Of a stretch of DNA of 64,000 bases, positions 53,170 through 63,775 are shown one piece after another. The DNA comes from Rhodocyclaceae bacterium (GTDB lineage Bacteria > Pseudomonadota > Gammaproteobacteria > Burkholderiales > CAIKXV01), in contig JADCHX010000024.1 of NCBI GenBank assembly GCA_020248265.1, forward strand, positions 124,001 to 188,000, written 5' to 3'. Position numbers and translations under genes: made by a program. The notes under the pieces were generated by a model. The model made no database searches. It saw only the letters and a program-made list of their open reading frames with translations, and was not told the DNA's origin. Every line of letters starts with the position of its first letter. Within the stretch, counting starts at the first letter, position 1.

Positions 53170-54069
53170 TCAGCCTTCGCGGCGGCGGATCGTGAACAGC
53201 AGGTAGCGCTTCTCGCGCCGGAACACGTCCGGGTCGAGCGTGTCGAGCCGCACGCCGTCGAGCTTCGCCTTCAGCGTGTCGCGAAACAGGTAGCCGAGCA
53301 GCCGCTGCTTCAGGAACAGCTTGTCGGCGCCGAAGCGTGCCATCGGCAGCGCGAAGCGGGTGGCCAGCAGCCTGCCGTAGGCGAGGCTCGGCACGCAGTT
53401 CTCGGTGACATCCACCCGCTCTGTGATCTCGAGGCCATGGCGCTCGAGCGCGGCTTCGAAGTCGGAAAGCACATGGCCCGAGCGGTTCTTCGTGCCCGGC
53501 TGCAGACGGTAGTAGTCGATGATGATCCAGCGCCCGCCGGGTGCCAGCAGCGCCTTCACCTTGGCCAGGCCCTGGTCGAGGTCGATGTACTGGAAAGACT
53601 CGGCGTTGATCACCGCGTCGAACTTCGGCCCGATCGCCGCGGCGTCGACCTGCTCGAACGGGCTTTCGATCAGCGGAATGTGCGGCCAGCCGGCCCGGAT
53701 GTGCTGCGCATGCGCACGGTTCGGCGTGACGCCAGTGGGCTTCGCGCCGGCGCGGTCGAGCCGGTTCAGCAGGCCTCCCATGCCGCAGCCGACATCGAGC
53801 ACGCGCTCGCCCGGCTCCACCCGGTCGACCAGCAGCGATGCATAGTCGTCCATCGCGCGGCTGACGTCGGCGAGGCTGATCTCGTCGGCCGAGGCCGGGA
53901 TCTCGCGGAAGTATCCGTAGTGCAGGAAGTTGTTGCCGAAGATCGCGCCGTACAGCTGAAGCTCGAGGTCTTCGGCCGGATCCCAGACCGACCGGTCGGC
54001 CCGGTGCTCGCGCATGTAGCGCAGCAGGGCCGGCAGGTTCAGCAGCCGGCCGAGGATGCGCCCGATCAT
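53170..54069 (-). CDS. Class I SAM-dependent methyltransferase
   Basis: A 299-residue protein with the SAM-binding motif RVLDVGCGMGGLL (near 90-102), the acidic FDAVINAESFQYID strand (motif II region) and LLAPGGRWIIIDYYRL (motif III). An N-terminal helical part of about 75 residues precedes it. The arrangement is that of cyclopropane-fatty-acid synthase/sterol methyltransferase-like enzymes acting on lipids or small molecules. Substrate unknown. It lies 52 bases downstream of the molybdenum hydroxylase large subunit in the same direction. Confidence 0.85.
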   Translation of the reverse strand: MIGRILGRLLNLPALLRYMREHRADRSVWDPAEDLELQLYGAIFGNNFLHYGYFREIPASADEISLADVSRAMDDYASLLVDRVEPGERVLDVGCGMGGLLNRLDRAGAKPTGVTPNRAHAQHIRAGWPHIPLIESPFEQVDAAAIGPKFDAVINAESFQYIDLDQGLAKVKALLAPGGRWIIIDYYRLQPGTKNRSGHVLSDFEAALERHGLEITERVDVTENCVPSLAYGRLLATRFALPMARFGADKLFLKQRLLGYLFRDTLKAKLDGVRLDTLDPDVFRREKRYLLFTIRRREG

Positions 54070-54121
54070 CGCGCGCCCCTGCGCAGGGGCGCGCGCCCGG
54101 GCACCGGCAGCCGCGCCGGCA

Positions 54122-56278
54122 TCAGACCAGCGCTTTCGCGATCTGGTCCTTCGTCAGCGGCAGGTCGCGCACGCGCACGCCGATCGCATGCGCCAGCGCA
54201 TTGGCGATCGCCGCCCCGGTCGGACCCTGCGCCGCCTCGCCGGCGCCGAGCGACTTCTGGTCCGGCCGGTCGATCAGCACCACGTCGACCTCCGGCACCT
54301 CGTCGAAACGCAGGATCGGATAGTCGTCCCAGGTCATGCAGCGTACGCCGGACGGGTCGAACGGCACCGCCTCCTTCAACGTCCACGACACCGCCTGGAT
54401 CACGCCGCCTTCGGTCTGGTTGATGATGCCGTCCGGATTGATCGCAAGCCCCGCCTCGACCGCCGCCACGCAACGGGTGACGCGCAGATCTTCCTCGAGC
54501 GACACCTCGGCCACCACCGCGCAGTAGGACTGCTTGTTCTTGTACTGGGCGAACGCGATACCCATGCCGGTCGTGCCATCGGAGGCCTTGCGCGACTTCC
54601 AGCCGGCACGGTCGGCCGCCGCCTCGATCACCGCGCGGGCGCGCGGGTCTTTCATGTGGCGCAGCCGGTACTCGACCGGGTCGACGCCGGCCGCCTCGGC
54701 CAGTTCGTCCATGAAGGTCTCGATCGCGAACACGTTGGCGAACGCGCCGAGCGAGCGCAGCGCCGACACGCGCACCGGCATCTCGGTGATGAAGTGGTGG
54801 ATCACCTTCGAGTTCGGCAGGTCGTACAGCGGCACCGCATTGCGGTCGCTGCCGCCACCACCGGCCAGCGGGATCATCCGCGGCGGCGGCTTGGGCAGCG
54901 GATCGGCCAGGTGCCAGCCCGCCATCAGCCAGGTGCCCTCGGGCTGGCGGCCCGGCCGCGTGCTCTGCGTGTTGCTCCAGAGTTCATGGGTCCAGTCGAC
55001 GATGTTGCCGCCGGCGTCGAGCGAGGCCGTGACCTCGACGCTCATCGCCGGGCCGAAGGGCTCCCACTGGAACTCGTCCTCGCGCGACCACTGCAGCTTG
55101 ACCGGACGCCCCGGTACCGCGCGTGCGACCAGCGCCGCGTCGAGCGCCGCGTCGTCGGCACCGTTGTGGCCGTAGCAGCCCGCGCCTTCGGCATGGTGGA
55201 CGGTGATGTCCGCCTCGGGCATGCGCAGCGACTTGGAGAGGTCGACGCGCAGCGGAAAGATGCCCTGGCTGTGCGACCAGATCTCCGGCTTGCCGTCGTT
55301 CCAGACTGCCACCGCGCAGGACGGGCCGATCGAGGCATGTGCGATGTACGGCTTGGTGAATGCCGCCTTCATCGTCTTCGCCGCCTTTGCCTTCGCAGCA
55401 TCGTCGGTCTTCTCGTGCACCACGTGCACGGTCTTGGGCAGCGTCTTCAGATGGTCGTACACCGCACCTTGCGCCGGCAGGTTTGTGCGGTCGTCCCACT
55501 TCGCGCGGTTGCGCAGGGCGCGCGCGGCGCGGATCGCCTGCTCTTCCTTCGTGCAGATCACCGCCAGGAAACTGCCATCGCGCACCACCTCGACCAACCC
55601 GGGCATCGCACGCAGCCCCGCCTCGTCGTCGATCGACAGCAGGCGTGCATCGTAGCTCGGCGGGCGCACGACGCGACCATGCAGCATGCCGGGCAGAACC
55701 ATGTCGTGCACGTAGCTCGGTTTGCCGGTGACCTTCGCCGGAATGTCCAGCCGCGGCACGTCGGTGCCGATCAGCTTGAAGTCTTCCACGGCCTTGGGCC
55801 GGAACTGGGCGGTGGCCTCGCGATGGAACAGCCCGGGTTCGAGCAGGTCCCAGTAGGTGACGCTGCCGCCCCCGGCGGCGGTGATCACCCCGTCGTCGAC
55901 GGTCAGCCGCTCGGCGCTCACGCCCAGCTGCTGCGCGGCCTTCTGCAGCAGCGTGCCGCGGATCTCGGCGCAGACGAAGCGGATCGCGATGCCGCTGTGC
56001 TCGATCGACAGGCTGCTGGAGGTCATCTCCTCGTTCGGCGACGCATCGGTGCCGGCAGGCTTCATGACGATGCGCGACAGCGAGACGTCGAGCTCGTCGG
56101 CGGCGATCTGCGCGAGCGCGGTGGAGATGCCCTGGCCGATGTCGACCTTGCCGGGCGACACGGTCACCGCATGCGAGGCCGGGCCGGCGGCACCAGGCAC
56201 CAGGCGCACCCACTTGTCCAGGATCGGGTTGACGGAGAGGCTGCCGGGCAGCGGGGAGGAATCGTTGGTACGCGACAT
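54122..56278 (-). CDS. Xanthine dehydrogenase-family molybdopterin-binding subunit (IorB-like)
   Basis: A 718-residue large subunit that would carry the molybdenum cytosine-dinucleotide cofactor and hydroxylate an aromatic N-heterocycle or aldehyde using water. Family landmarks: VDIGQGISTALAQIAADELDV near the N-terminus, DIPAKVTGKPSYVHDM, the glycine-rich GCYGHNGADDAA and, near the C-terminus, the GAGEAAQGPTGAAIANA stretch that contains the catalytic Glu region. The length and two-subunit arrangement match isoquinoline 1-oxidoreductase (IorAB), which uses no FAD subunit. No Tat or Sec signal is visible. The 2Fe-2S subunit gene is 22 bases upstream. Confidence 0.92.
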   Translation of the reverse strand: MSRTNDSSPLPGSLSVNPILDKWVRLVPGAAGPASHAVTVSPGKVDIGQGISTALAQIAADELDVSLSRIVMKPAGTDASPNEEMTSSSLSIEHSGIAIRFVCAEIRGTLLQKAAQQLGVSAERLTVDDGVITAAGGGSVTYWDLLEPGLFHREATAQFRPKAVEDFKLIGTDVPRLDIPAKVTGKPSYVHDMVLPGMLHGRVVRPPSYDARLLSIDDEAGLRAMPGLVEVVRDGSFLAVICTKEEQAIRAARALRNRAKWDDRTNLPAQGAVYDHLKTLPKTVHVVHEKTDDAAKAKAAKTMKAAFTKPYIAHASIGPSCAVAVWNDGKPEIWSHSQGIFPLRVDLSKSLRMPEADITVHHAEGAGCYGHNGADDAALDAALVARAVPGRPVKLQWSREDEFQWEPFGPAMSVEVTASLDAGGNIVDWTHELWSNTQSTRPGRQPEGTWLMAGWHLADPLPKPPPRMIPLAGGGGSDRNAVPLYDLPNSKVIHHFITEMPVRVSALRSLGAFANVFAIETFMDELAEAAGVDPVEYRLRHMKDPRARAVIEAAADRAGWKSRKASDGTTGMGIAFAQYKNKQSYCAVVAEVSLEEDLRVTRCVAAVEAGLAINPDGIINQTEGGVIQAVSWTLKEAVPFDPSGVRCMTWDDYPILRFDEVPEVDVVLIDRPDQKSLGAGEAAQGPTGAAIANALAHAIGVRVRDLPLTKDQIAKALV

Positions 56279-56300
56279 CGTTCGTGACCTCTCGGGGTGT

Positions 56301-56774
56301 TCAGGCAGCCATCGCCGCGGCGGCGCGCTCGATCGCGCGGATGATCCGCGCATGGGTACCGCAACGGCACAGGTTGTCGCGCAGCGCGGCGGTGATTTCG
56401 GCGCGCGTGGGCTTCGGATTGACGTCGAGCAGCGCCTTGGCACTCATCACGATGCCGGTCACGCAGTAGCCGCACTGTGCCGCCTGCTCGTCGATGAACG
56501 CCTGCTGCAGCGGATGCGGCGCCTCGGCGGTGCCCAGGCCCTCGATCGTGGTGATCGACTTGCCGGCGAAGTCGGACACCGGCACGTTGCACGACTGCAC
56601 GGCCTTGCCGTCGACCAGCACGGTGCAGGCGCCGCACTGGCCCTGACCGCAGCCGTAGCGGGCGCCCTTCAGCGACAGGTCGTTGCGCAGGATGTAGAGC
56701 AGTGGCGTTTCGGGGTCGCACTGTACGGCGTGCGCACTTCCGTTGACGACGAGCGTCAGCGTCTGGTCGGTCAT
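56301..56774 (-). CDS. 2Fe-2S subunit of the molybdenum hydroxylase (IorA-like)
   Basis: A 157-residue electron-transfer subunit with two clusters: the plant-ferredoxin-type N-terminal domain with CGQGQCGACTVL and an earlier/later Cys set (GARYGCGQGQCGAC…SCN), and the helical C-terminal domain with QCGYCVTGI and NLCRCGTHAR. Length is usual. It precedes the large subunit gene in the same direction. Electrons probably pass to a cytochrome c or other acceptor not encoded here. Confidence 0.94.
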   Translation of the reverse strand: MTDQTLTLVVNGSAHAVQCDPETPLLYILRNDLSLKGARYGCGQGQCGACTVLVDGKAVQSCNVPVSDFAGKSITTIEGLGTAEAPHPLQQAFIDEQAAQCGYCVTGIVMSAKALLDVNPKPTRAEITAALRDNLCRCGTHARIIRAIERAAAAMAA

Positions 56775-56808
56775 GTCGGTTCCATCCGTGTGTTGGGCAT
56801 CGCCGCGC

Positions 56809-57813
56809 TCAGGCGCGGCTGGCCAGTTGCTGCAATTGTCGGTAAAGCGTATCCGGGATGTCGACCCCTTCGGCACCTGCCCGGGCGCGCGCAGCGTAGC
56901 GGCGGTCGCCCGGCAGACGTACACCGGGGTCGGCCAGCATGGCAGCGATCAGTGCCTCGACGCGCTCGAAATACACCGCGCTGCCGGCCGTGGAGCCGGG
57001 ATCGATCGCAATCAGCGTATGGCCGATGCGGGGCTTGTTGCCGGGCTCGAAATACGAGTCGTTCTCGAAGGCCAGCGCCGCCCCGGTCAGCCCGCAACAC
57101 AGGAGCTCGACCATCATCGCGAGCATCGCACCTTTGGCGCCGCCGATCGCGAACAGACTGCCAGTGAGGGCGGCCTTCGCATCGGTGGTCGGGTTGCCGT
57201 CCTTGTCGACCGCCCAGCCCTCGGGGATCGGACGCCCTTCCTTCGCGGCGATCATGATCTTGCCGCGGGTCACTTCAGTCAGCGAAAGATCGATCAGCAC
57301 CGGCGGTTTCGCCGCGCGCGGAAACGCCGCCGCGATCGGATTGGTGCCGAACACCGGCCGGCGCCCGCCCCAGGCGTTGATCGCACCGGGGGAATTGGTC
57401 AGCGCCAGGCCGATCATGCCAGCCGCGGCGATCGGTTCGAGATGATAGACAGCGGCCCCGTAGTGGTGGCTGTTGGTCAACGCGACCAGAGAGATGCCGT
57501 GGCTGCGCGCGCGGGCGATCGCTTCACCGACGGCCATTTCGCAGGCTTCATAGGCGAGCCCGCCGCACACGTCGATCAGGCAACTGCCGCCGCGCTCATG
57601 GACGACCGCCGGTCGGGCGTTGCCGTCAACCCGCGCGGTCGCCAGGTGGTCGACGTACAGCGGGATGCGCGACACGCCATGCGTCGCGAGGTCATCGCGG
57701 TCTGCCGCGACCAGCGCGCGCGCGGTGGCTGCCGCCTGTGCCGGTGCCGCACCGGCCTTCACCAGCGTGGCGGCAGCCAGGTCGGTCAGTTGATCGAGGG
57801 CAATGCGGGGCAT
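56809..57813 (-). CDS. Ldh family (malate/L-sulfolactate dehydrogenase-type) oxidoreductase
   Basis: A 334-residue NAD(P)-dependent dehydrogenase of the type-2 malate/lactate dehydrogenase fold, which differs from the Rossmann fold. Motifs: DDLATHGVSRIPLYV near residue 40, the NSHHYGAAVYHLEPIA segment with the catalytic His near 115, and GTNPIAAAFP in the nucleotide site. It would reduce a 2-oxoacid or imine (relatives reduce oxaloacetate, 2,3-diketogulonate or delta-piperideine-2-carboxylate). It lies 34 bases upstream of the Fe-S subunit gene, so may be in the same operon. Confidence 0.93.
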   Translation of the reverse strand: MPRIALDQLTDLAAATLVKAGAAPAQAAATARALVAADRDDLATHGVSRIPLYVDHLATARVDGNARPAVVHERGGSCLIDVCGGLAYEACEMAVGEAIARARSHGISLVALTNSHHYGAAVYHLEPIAAAGMIGLALTNSPGAINAWGGRRPVFGTNPIAAAFPRAAKPPVLIDLSLTEVTRGKIMIAAKEGRPIPEGWAVDKDGNPTTDAKAALTGSLFAIGGAKGAMLAMMVELLCCGLTGAALAFENDSYFEPGNKPRIGHTLIAIDPGSTAGSAVYFERVEALIAAMLADPGVRLPGDRRYAARARAGAEGVDIPDTLYRQLQQLASRA

Positions 57814-57905
57814 CGACGTTCCATCTCTCTGCGCTCAAACCGCCGAGTGTAATGGCTGGAACAGGGAAATGCAGGGCGCCCGTGCTAGACTTGTCGGCTT
57901 TTGTC

Positions 57906-57920
57906 GGCGCTAAAAGCGCC
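57906..57920. other. Short hairpin in the typA leader
   Basis: GGCGCT - AAA - AGCGCC, 107 bases before the typA start codon, directly after a TTGTCGGC repeat. It could be a structure in the 5' untranslated region; whether it has a regulatory role cannot be said. The intergenic region 57814-58026 holds nothing else recognisable. Confidence 0.35.
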
Positions 57921-58026
57921 ATCGTCGGCGTCGTGTCGGCACCCCGCCGGCACCCCGCCGCATGACCCATCCGATGCCGCCACGAGCGGTGCGGATTTCC
58001 CAGCCACAGAACGGACGCCACCCCCA

Positions 58027-59859
<1,833 letters not shown>

Positions 59860-59885
59860 TCCCGTACGCCCGCGGGCGTACGGGA
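59860..59885. terminator. Perfect 26-base palindrome after typA
   Basis: Starting on the base after the typA stop codon, 13 bases (TCCCGTACGCCCG) are followed at once by their exact reverse complement. In RNA it would form a GC-rich hairpin. No T-run follows, so it may act as a Rho-assisted terminator or mRNA-stabilising structure, or be a protein-binding site. Confidence 0.5.
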
Positions 59886-60042
59886 CGGGGATGCAACCAG
59901 GGCACCCTGTCCACGCATCCTGGGCAAGAGTCTGCTGCCAGACGCCTCCAGCGTCCCCTGTCGGACGCTGGGGAACCATCCTGCAGCCGCTCCTGTCTAT
60001 GCGTGCAGAGGCATTTGCTTCGATACGTGGAGGAGTCACGCG

Positions 60043-60534
60043 ATGAGCCCTGCCGGTACGCCCTTGTCAGTCACGCCGCCGACTTCCGGTGAGCAGGTAC
60101 CCCTCGATCCTCGACTCTTCGTGGGCACGGTCGCAGTACTCGTCTGGTTCGTCGCGCTGACCATGACCGACTTCGCGCACGACGCACTGGGCATCGCCAG
60201 CGCAGATCCTTCCACCCACCCGGCGGCCTACGTCACCTACGAGCTCGCATCGGGGTACGTTCTGGGCGTGGTCGCCGCAGTCGCCCTGGCGCTGCTTGGC
60301 GGGCTGCTTCGCACGCCAGACGCCGACAGCCAGGCACCCGTGCATCCGCTCCTGCGCCAACTGGCAGGCGCAGCCCTGTTCGTCGTGGCGCTCGCGTGCA
60401 TCACCGGTGCGGCCGTGCACAACGCGGATGGCATCACGCTGCTCTACGACATCGCGTTCGCCACCGGATTGATCGCGGTGTTCGTCGGTGTCGTGCCCTT
60501 GCACCAGCACCTGCAGGATTCGCGACGCGCCTGA
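60043..60534 (+). CDS. Hypothetical membrane protein
   Basis: A 163-residue protein with four hydrophobic segments: residues about 26-44 (LFVGTVAVLVWFVALTM), 66-88 (LASGYVLGVVAAVALALLGGLL), 106-124 and 131-150. The hydrophilic N-terminus is Pro/Thr-rich. A strong GGAGGAG site precedes the ATG at 60043. No family is recognised. It is convergent with the PagL-like gene. Confidence 0.7.
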   Translation: MSPAGTPLSVTPPTSGEQVPLDPRLFVGTVAVLVWFVALTMTDFAHDALGIASADPSTHPAAYVTYELASGYVLGVVAAVALALLGGLLRTPDADSQAPVHPLLRQLAGAALFVVALACITGAAVHNADGITLLYDIAFATGLIAVFVGVVPLHQHLQDSRRA

Positions 60535-60576
60535 GCATCCCGCGCGTCGTCACCGGGCCTGCGCAATGCGGCCCGG

Positions 60577-61125
60577 TCAGAAGCGGTAGGTGAACTCGAC
60601 CATGTGGAAATCCGCTCCGATGGTGTGCGACCCGTATGCGCCTGCGTCGGAGTAGTGCTGGAACCGGTAGCCGATGCCGGTTCGCCGGTAGAGCGGCGCG
60701 GAAACCCCGAACGTCAGGGCGCCCTGCAGGGCCCCTCCGAAGTCCTGGTTGGCGAAGCGGTGCTCGCTGATCAAGGCCAGCCCCGCACCCAGGTCGATCG
60801 TGAAGCGGCCGTCCTGGCTGCCGAACGCGAGCATGGGTATCGCGGACACGACAAGCGCCGTCCTGCCCGCCCCTTGGATGAGGCCCGCACTTGCGATGAC
60901 ACGGGTGCCGACACCCCAGCCCGAGGCGTGATAACGCTGCCAGGGCAGCCGGACCGTCGCCACCAGGTCATACGCGTTGAACGATTCTGGCGCCACCTGC
61001 CCGAGCACCCGCTTCTCGCCCACCCGGGCCCTTACACCGGCATTGAGCAGGTCGAAACCGGCTGCAGCGGTGGGGCACGGAAGCAGCGTGGATGCGACGA
61101 TGATCGCGATACCGAGTCGATACAT
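60577..61125 (-). CDS. Acyloxyacyl hydrolase, lipid A 3-O-deacylase (PagL-like)
   Basis: A 182-residue outer-membrane beta-barrel protein with a signal peptide (MYRLGIAIIVASTLLPCPTAAA). Alternating hydrophobic strands end with a terminal aromatic residue (FTYRF). The catalytic His-x-Ser pair is His157 and Ser159 in YRFQHYSDAG, matching PagL. The third residue, a Glu 12 positions later in PagL, is not obvious; an Asp is at 13. The enzyme would remove the 3-O-acyl chain of lipid A. Start at the ATG 61125 gives a clean signal peptide. Confidence 0.82.
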   Translation of the reverse strand: MYRLGIAIIVASTLLPCPTAAAGFDLLNAGVRARVGEKRVLGQVAPESFNAYDLVATVRLPWQRYHASGWGVGTRVIASAGLIQGAGRTALVVSAIPMLAFGSQDGRFTIDLGAGLALISEHRFANQDFGGALQGALTFGVSAPLYRRTGIGYRFQHYSDAGAYGSHTIGADFHMVEFTYRF

Positions 61126-61531
61126 GCGGGAGGCAACCCCTGTCGTGCAAGGGAAACATTCGTCGCGTGCACGCAAGCGCGGGCGCTTCGAGGCCGTGCC
61201 TCAGGTTGTCCGGATTGCCATGCATCGAATCCGAACAGACAAGCGCTGCCCAGGAAAGTTCCGCGTCGACCGGCCGCCGGACCTGGCGGCCGAGGCGCCC
61301 TGCCCGAGCGCAGCGCGCAGCGCACCGACCTGGTCGACGCCGGAGATCGCGGCGAGGGCCTGGGCACGCGCAGGCGCGGGCAGGCAAAGCAGCGCAGCGG
61401 AGGCCAGCAGCAGGCCGGACAGGTCCCTTCGCATCGTCGGGCAACCACTTTCGAGTGGTTTCCGGGTGAACCGGTCAGCGTTTTCGATGTCGTGTACGCA
61501 GGTTCTGTTCGTGTTGCAGCCGTGTTCAGTG
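61126..61531. other. Intergenic stretch between pagL-like gene and lipA
   Basis: These 406 bases have no intact gene. The central part (about 61165-61434, minus strand) carries a decayed DUF4197-like sequence; the outer parts show no promoter or terminator I can recognise. Confidence 0.5.
61165..61434 (-). pseudogene. Truncated, frameshifted DUF4197-like gene
   Basis: An open frame of 77 codons (61434-61201) starts with a signal peptide (MRRDLSGLLLASAALLCLPAPARAQ), then ISGVDQVGALRAALGQGASAA, which resembles the beginning of exported DUF4197 proteins. After that the match drifts, and a piece resembling the family's next segment (NPDNLRHGLEA) is in another frame before all similarity ends. 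Intact members are about 220-260 residues. No ribosome site is evident. It may be a remnant; the alternative is a small unrelated exported protein. Confidence 0.4.
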
Positions 61532-62533
61532 TCAGGCGCTGGCCGGGGCAGCCAAACCGATCTCCGACACGACGACGCCCGCGTCGTGGGCCTGCTGGTC
61601 GGCGTGGTAGCTCGAGCGCACCATCGGCCCGCAGGCTGCGTGGGCGAAGCCCATCTTCATCGCCTCGGCCTCGTACATCGCGAAGGTGTCCGGATGCACG
61701 AAGCGGGTCACCGGCAGGTGGTGCCCGGACGGCTGCAGGTACTGGCCGACCGTGAGCATGTCGACATCGTGTGCACGCATCTCGCGCATCACGTCGAGGA
61801 TCTCCTCGTCGGTCTCCCCGAGTCCGACCATCAGGCCCGACTTGGTCGGCACCGTCGGGTGGCGTGCCTTGAATTCCTTCAGCAGCAGCAGCGAGTTGGC
61901 AAAGTCCGCGCCTGGCCGTGCAGCCTTGTACAGCCGGGGCACGGTTTCCATGTTGTGGTTCATCACGTCCGGCGGGCCAGCGTCGAGTATGGCCAGTGCA
62001 CGGTCGCGGCGGCCGCGGAAATCGGGCACCAGCACCTCGATCGTCGTCGCAGGGGACAGCGCGCGCACCGACCGGATGCAATCGACGAAATGCTGTGCGC
62101 CACCGTCGCGCAGGTCGTCGCGGTCGACGCTGGTGATCACCACGTAGCGCAGCCGGAGCGCTGCGATGGTCTCGCCGAGGTGGCGCGGTTCGTCAGGATC
62201 GGGGGGTTGCGGGCGGCCATGGCCTACGTCGCAGAACGGACAGCGCCTGGTGCACAGGTCGCCCAGGATCATGAACGTGGCGGTGCCCTTGCCGAAGCAC
62301 TCGCCGATGTTCGGACACGACGCTTCCTCGCACACCGTGTGCAGTTTCTGCTCGCGCAGGATCTTCTTGATCTCGTAGAAGCGCGAATCCGGGTGCGGAG
62401 CCTTCACCCGGATCCAGTCGGGCTTCTTGAGCGCGACACCGACCGGCACGATCGGGATCGGATTGCGCGAGGTCTTGGCCTGCGCTTTCTGCTTCTCGCC
62501 TGCGGCGGGCGAGGGAACCGGAGCTGTATTCAT
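61532..62533 (-). CDS. lipA: Lipoyl synthase LipA
   Basis: Radical SAM enzyme of 333 residues that inserts two sulfurs into octanoyl groups on lipoyl domains. Two 4Fe-4S motifs are present: the auxiliary cluster [12 protein letters not shown] and the radical SAM cluster CTRRCPFC. The conserved [17 protein letters not shown] follows, and the C-terminal [10 protein letters not shown] contains the serine that ligates the auxiliary cluster. The ATG at 62533 overlaps the lipB stop (ATGA). It would lipoylate E2 proteins such as the one at 17386. Confidence 0.98.
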   Translation of the reverse strand: MNTAPVPSPAAGEKQKAQAKTSRNPIPIVPVGVALKKPDWIRVKAPHPDSRFYEIKKILREQKLHTVCEEASCPNIGECFGKGTATFMILGDLCTRRCPFCDVGHGRPQPPDPDEPRHLGETIAALRLRYVVITSVDRDDLRDGGAQHFVDCIRSVRALSPATTIEVLVPDFRGRRDRALAILDAGPPDVMNHNMETVPRLYKAARPGADFANSLLLLKEFKARHPTVPTKSGLMVGLGETDEEILDVMREMRAHDVDMLTVGQYLQPSGHHLPVTRFVHPDTFAMYEAEAMKMGFAHAACGPMVRSSYHADQQAHDAGVVVSEIGLAAPASA

Positions 62534-63213
62534 TCTGGAACGATCGGGAATCGGGCTTGCAGGCTGGCGATGAACAGGGTGGCCAGGCGGTCGGCCATTT
62601 CACCGGTGGATGCGTCGATCCCGAGCGCACGAGCCTGCGTGACCGCAAGGCCGGGATAGCCGCACGGGTCTATTGCGTCAAAAGGGGACAGATCCATGTC
62701 GACGTTGAATGCAAGCCCGTGATAGCTCGCGCCACGCCGGACCTTCAGACCGAGGGCGGAAATCTTCGCCGCGCCGACATAGACACCGGGTGCGTCCACC
62801 CTGCCGTGCGCTTCGATTCCCCACACGCCAAGGCAGTCTATCACGGCCTGTTCCAGCATCCGGACGAGCTGCCGCACGCCGAGCCGCCGGCGCTTCAGGT
62901 CGAGCAGCACATACATCACGGCCTGCCCGGGTCCGTGGTATGTGACCTGCCCGCCACGGTCGGCGTGGACGATCTCGATCGCGCCTTCCGCGGCGGCCGG
63001 ATGCAGGTGCCCGGCCCGCCCGGCGAGGCCCAGCGTATAGACGGGCGGGTGCTCGGTGAGCCACAGCTCGTCGCGGGTCCCCGCGCCACGCTGGTCCGTG
63101 AAGGCCTGCATCGCACCCCAGGTCTCGCGGTAGGCGGTCGTTCCCAGGTGGCGCACGATGGGTTCGTCGACGCCCGGAAGGCGGTCGCAGGCGTCGGAAT
63201 TCGACAGATTCAT
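62530..63213 (-). CDS. lipB: Octanoyltransferase LipB
   Basis: Cytoplasmic enzyme of 227 residues moving octanoyl from acyl carrier protein to lipoyl domains. Motifs: [27 protein letters not shown], the catalytic Lys in [10 protein letters not shown] and Cys in IDPCGYPGL. Coupled to lipA by a four-base overlap. The start at 63213 is the only ATG near the conserved N-terminus and is divergent from the DUF1499 gene. Confidence 0.97.
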   Translation of the reverse strand: MNLSNSDACDRLPGVDEPIVRHLGTTAYRETWGAMQAFTDQRGAGTRDELWLTEHPPVYTLGLAGRAGHLHPAAAEGAIEIVHADRGGQVTYHGPGQAVMYVLLDLKRRRLGVRQLVRMLEQAVIDCLGVWGIEAHGRVDAPGVYVGAAKISALGLKVRRGASYHGLAFNVDMDLSPFDAIDPCGYPGLAVTQARALGIDASTGEMADRLATLFIASLQARFPIVPE

Positions 63214-63280
63214 GGGCCGATTGTAGGCGTGCAGTGCCGGTTCGCTGTGCGGGCGAACCGGCTTGCGTCACAATTGCCCG

Positions 63281-63715
63281 ATGTCATCCACCCACGTCCG
63301 TCTCCGCGCGCTGGTCGCCGCCACCCTCGCGGTCGTGCTGTGCACCGGGGCGGCCAGATCGGCGAGCATGCTGCCTTCCTGCCCTGACAGTCCCAACTGC
63401 GTATCGTCCCGGGCGGCACGACCGTCGCAACAGATCGCCCCGTTCGCATTCACCGGCCCGGCCGAAGCGGCGCAGGGCAGGCTGCTGCGGATCATCGAAC
63501 AGGACCGCAACGCAACCGTGGTCGATGCGCGCCAGGGCTGGATCGCCGTCGAGTTCCGCTCGCGCGTGTTCGGCTTCATCGACGACCTGCGGTTCGAACT
63601 CGATCCGGCAGCTGGCGTGTTCCAGGTGCAATCCGCCTCGCGTCTGGGTTACTGGGACCTCGGCGTGAACCGGCGCAGGGTCGAGGCACTGCGGGCGAAG
63701 TTCAACGCCGGCTGA
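63281..63715 (+). CDS. Exported DUF1499 protein
   Basis: A 144-residue protein with a signal peptide (LVAATLAVVLCTGAARSAS). The DUF1499 signature CPDSPNCVSSRA comes right after it, and the C-terminal GYWDLGVNRRRVEALRAKF matches the family's last helix. The ATG at 63281 was preferred to an upstream TTG. Function of the family is unknown. Confidence 0.88.
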   Translation: MSSTHVRLRALVAATLAVVLCTGAARSASMLPSCPDSPNCVSSRAARPSQQIAPFAFTGPAEAAQGRLLRIIEQDRNATVVDARQGWIAVEFRSRVFGFIDDLRFELDPAAGVFQVQSASRLGYWDLGVNRRRVEALRAKFNAG

Positions 63716-63736
63716 CCGGCCGGCACTGGCCGGTCA
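63713..63736. terminator. Hairpin between DUF1499 and SET genes
   Basis: TGACCGGCC and GGCCGGTCA, nine-base perfect arms with a six-base loop, including the DUF1499 stop codon. The SET-domain gene converges on it. No T-run follows on either strand. Confidence 0.4.
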
Positions 63737-63775
63737 GCACAGGTGAGTCGGAACAGGCAAGTCCGCGCAAGTGAG

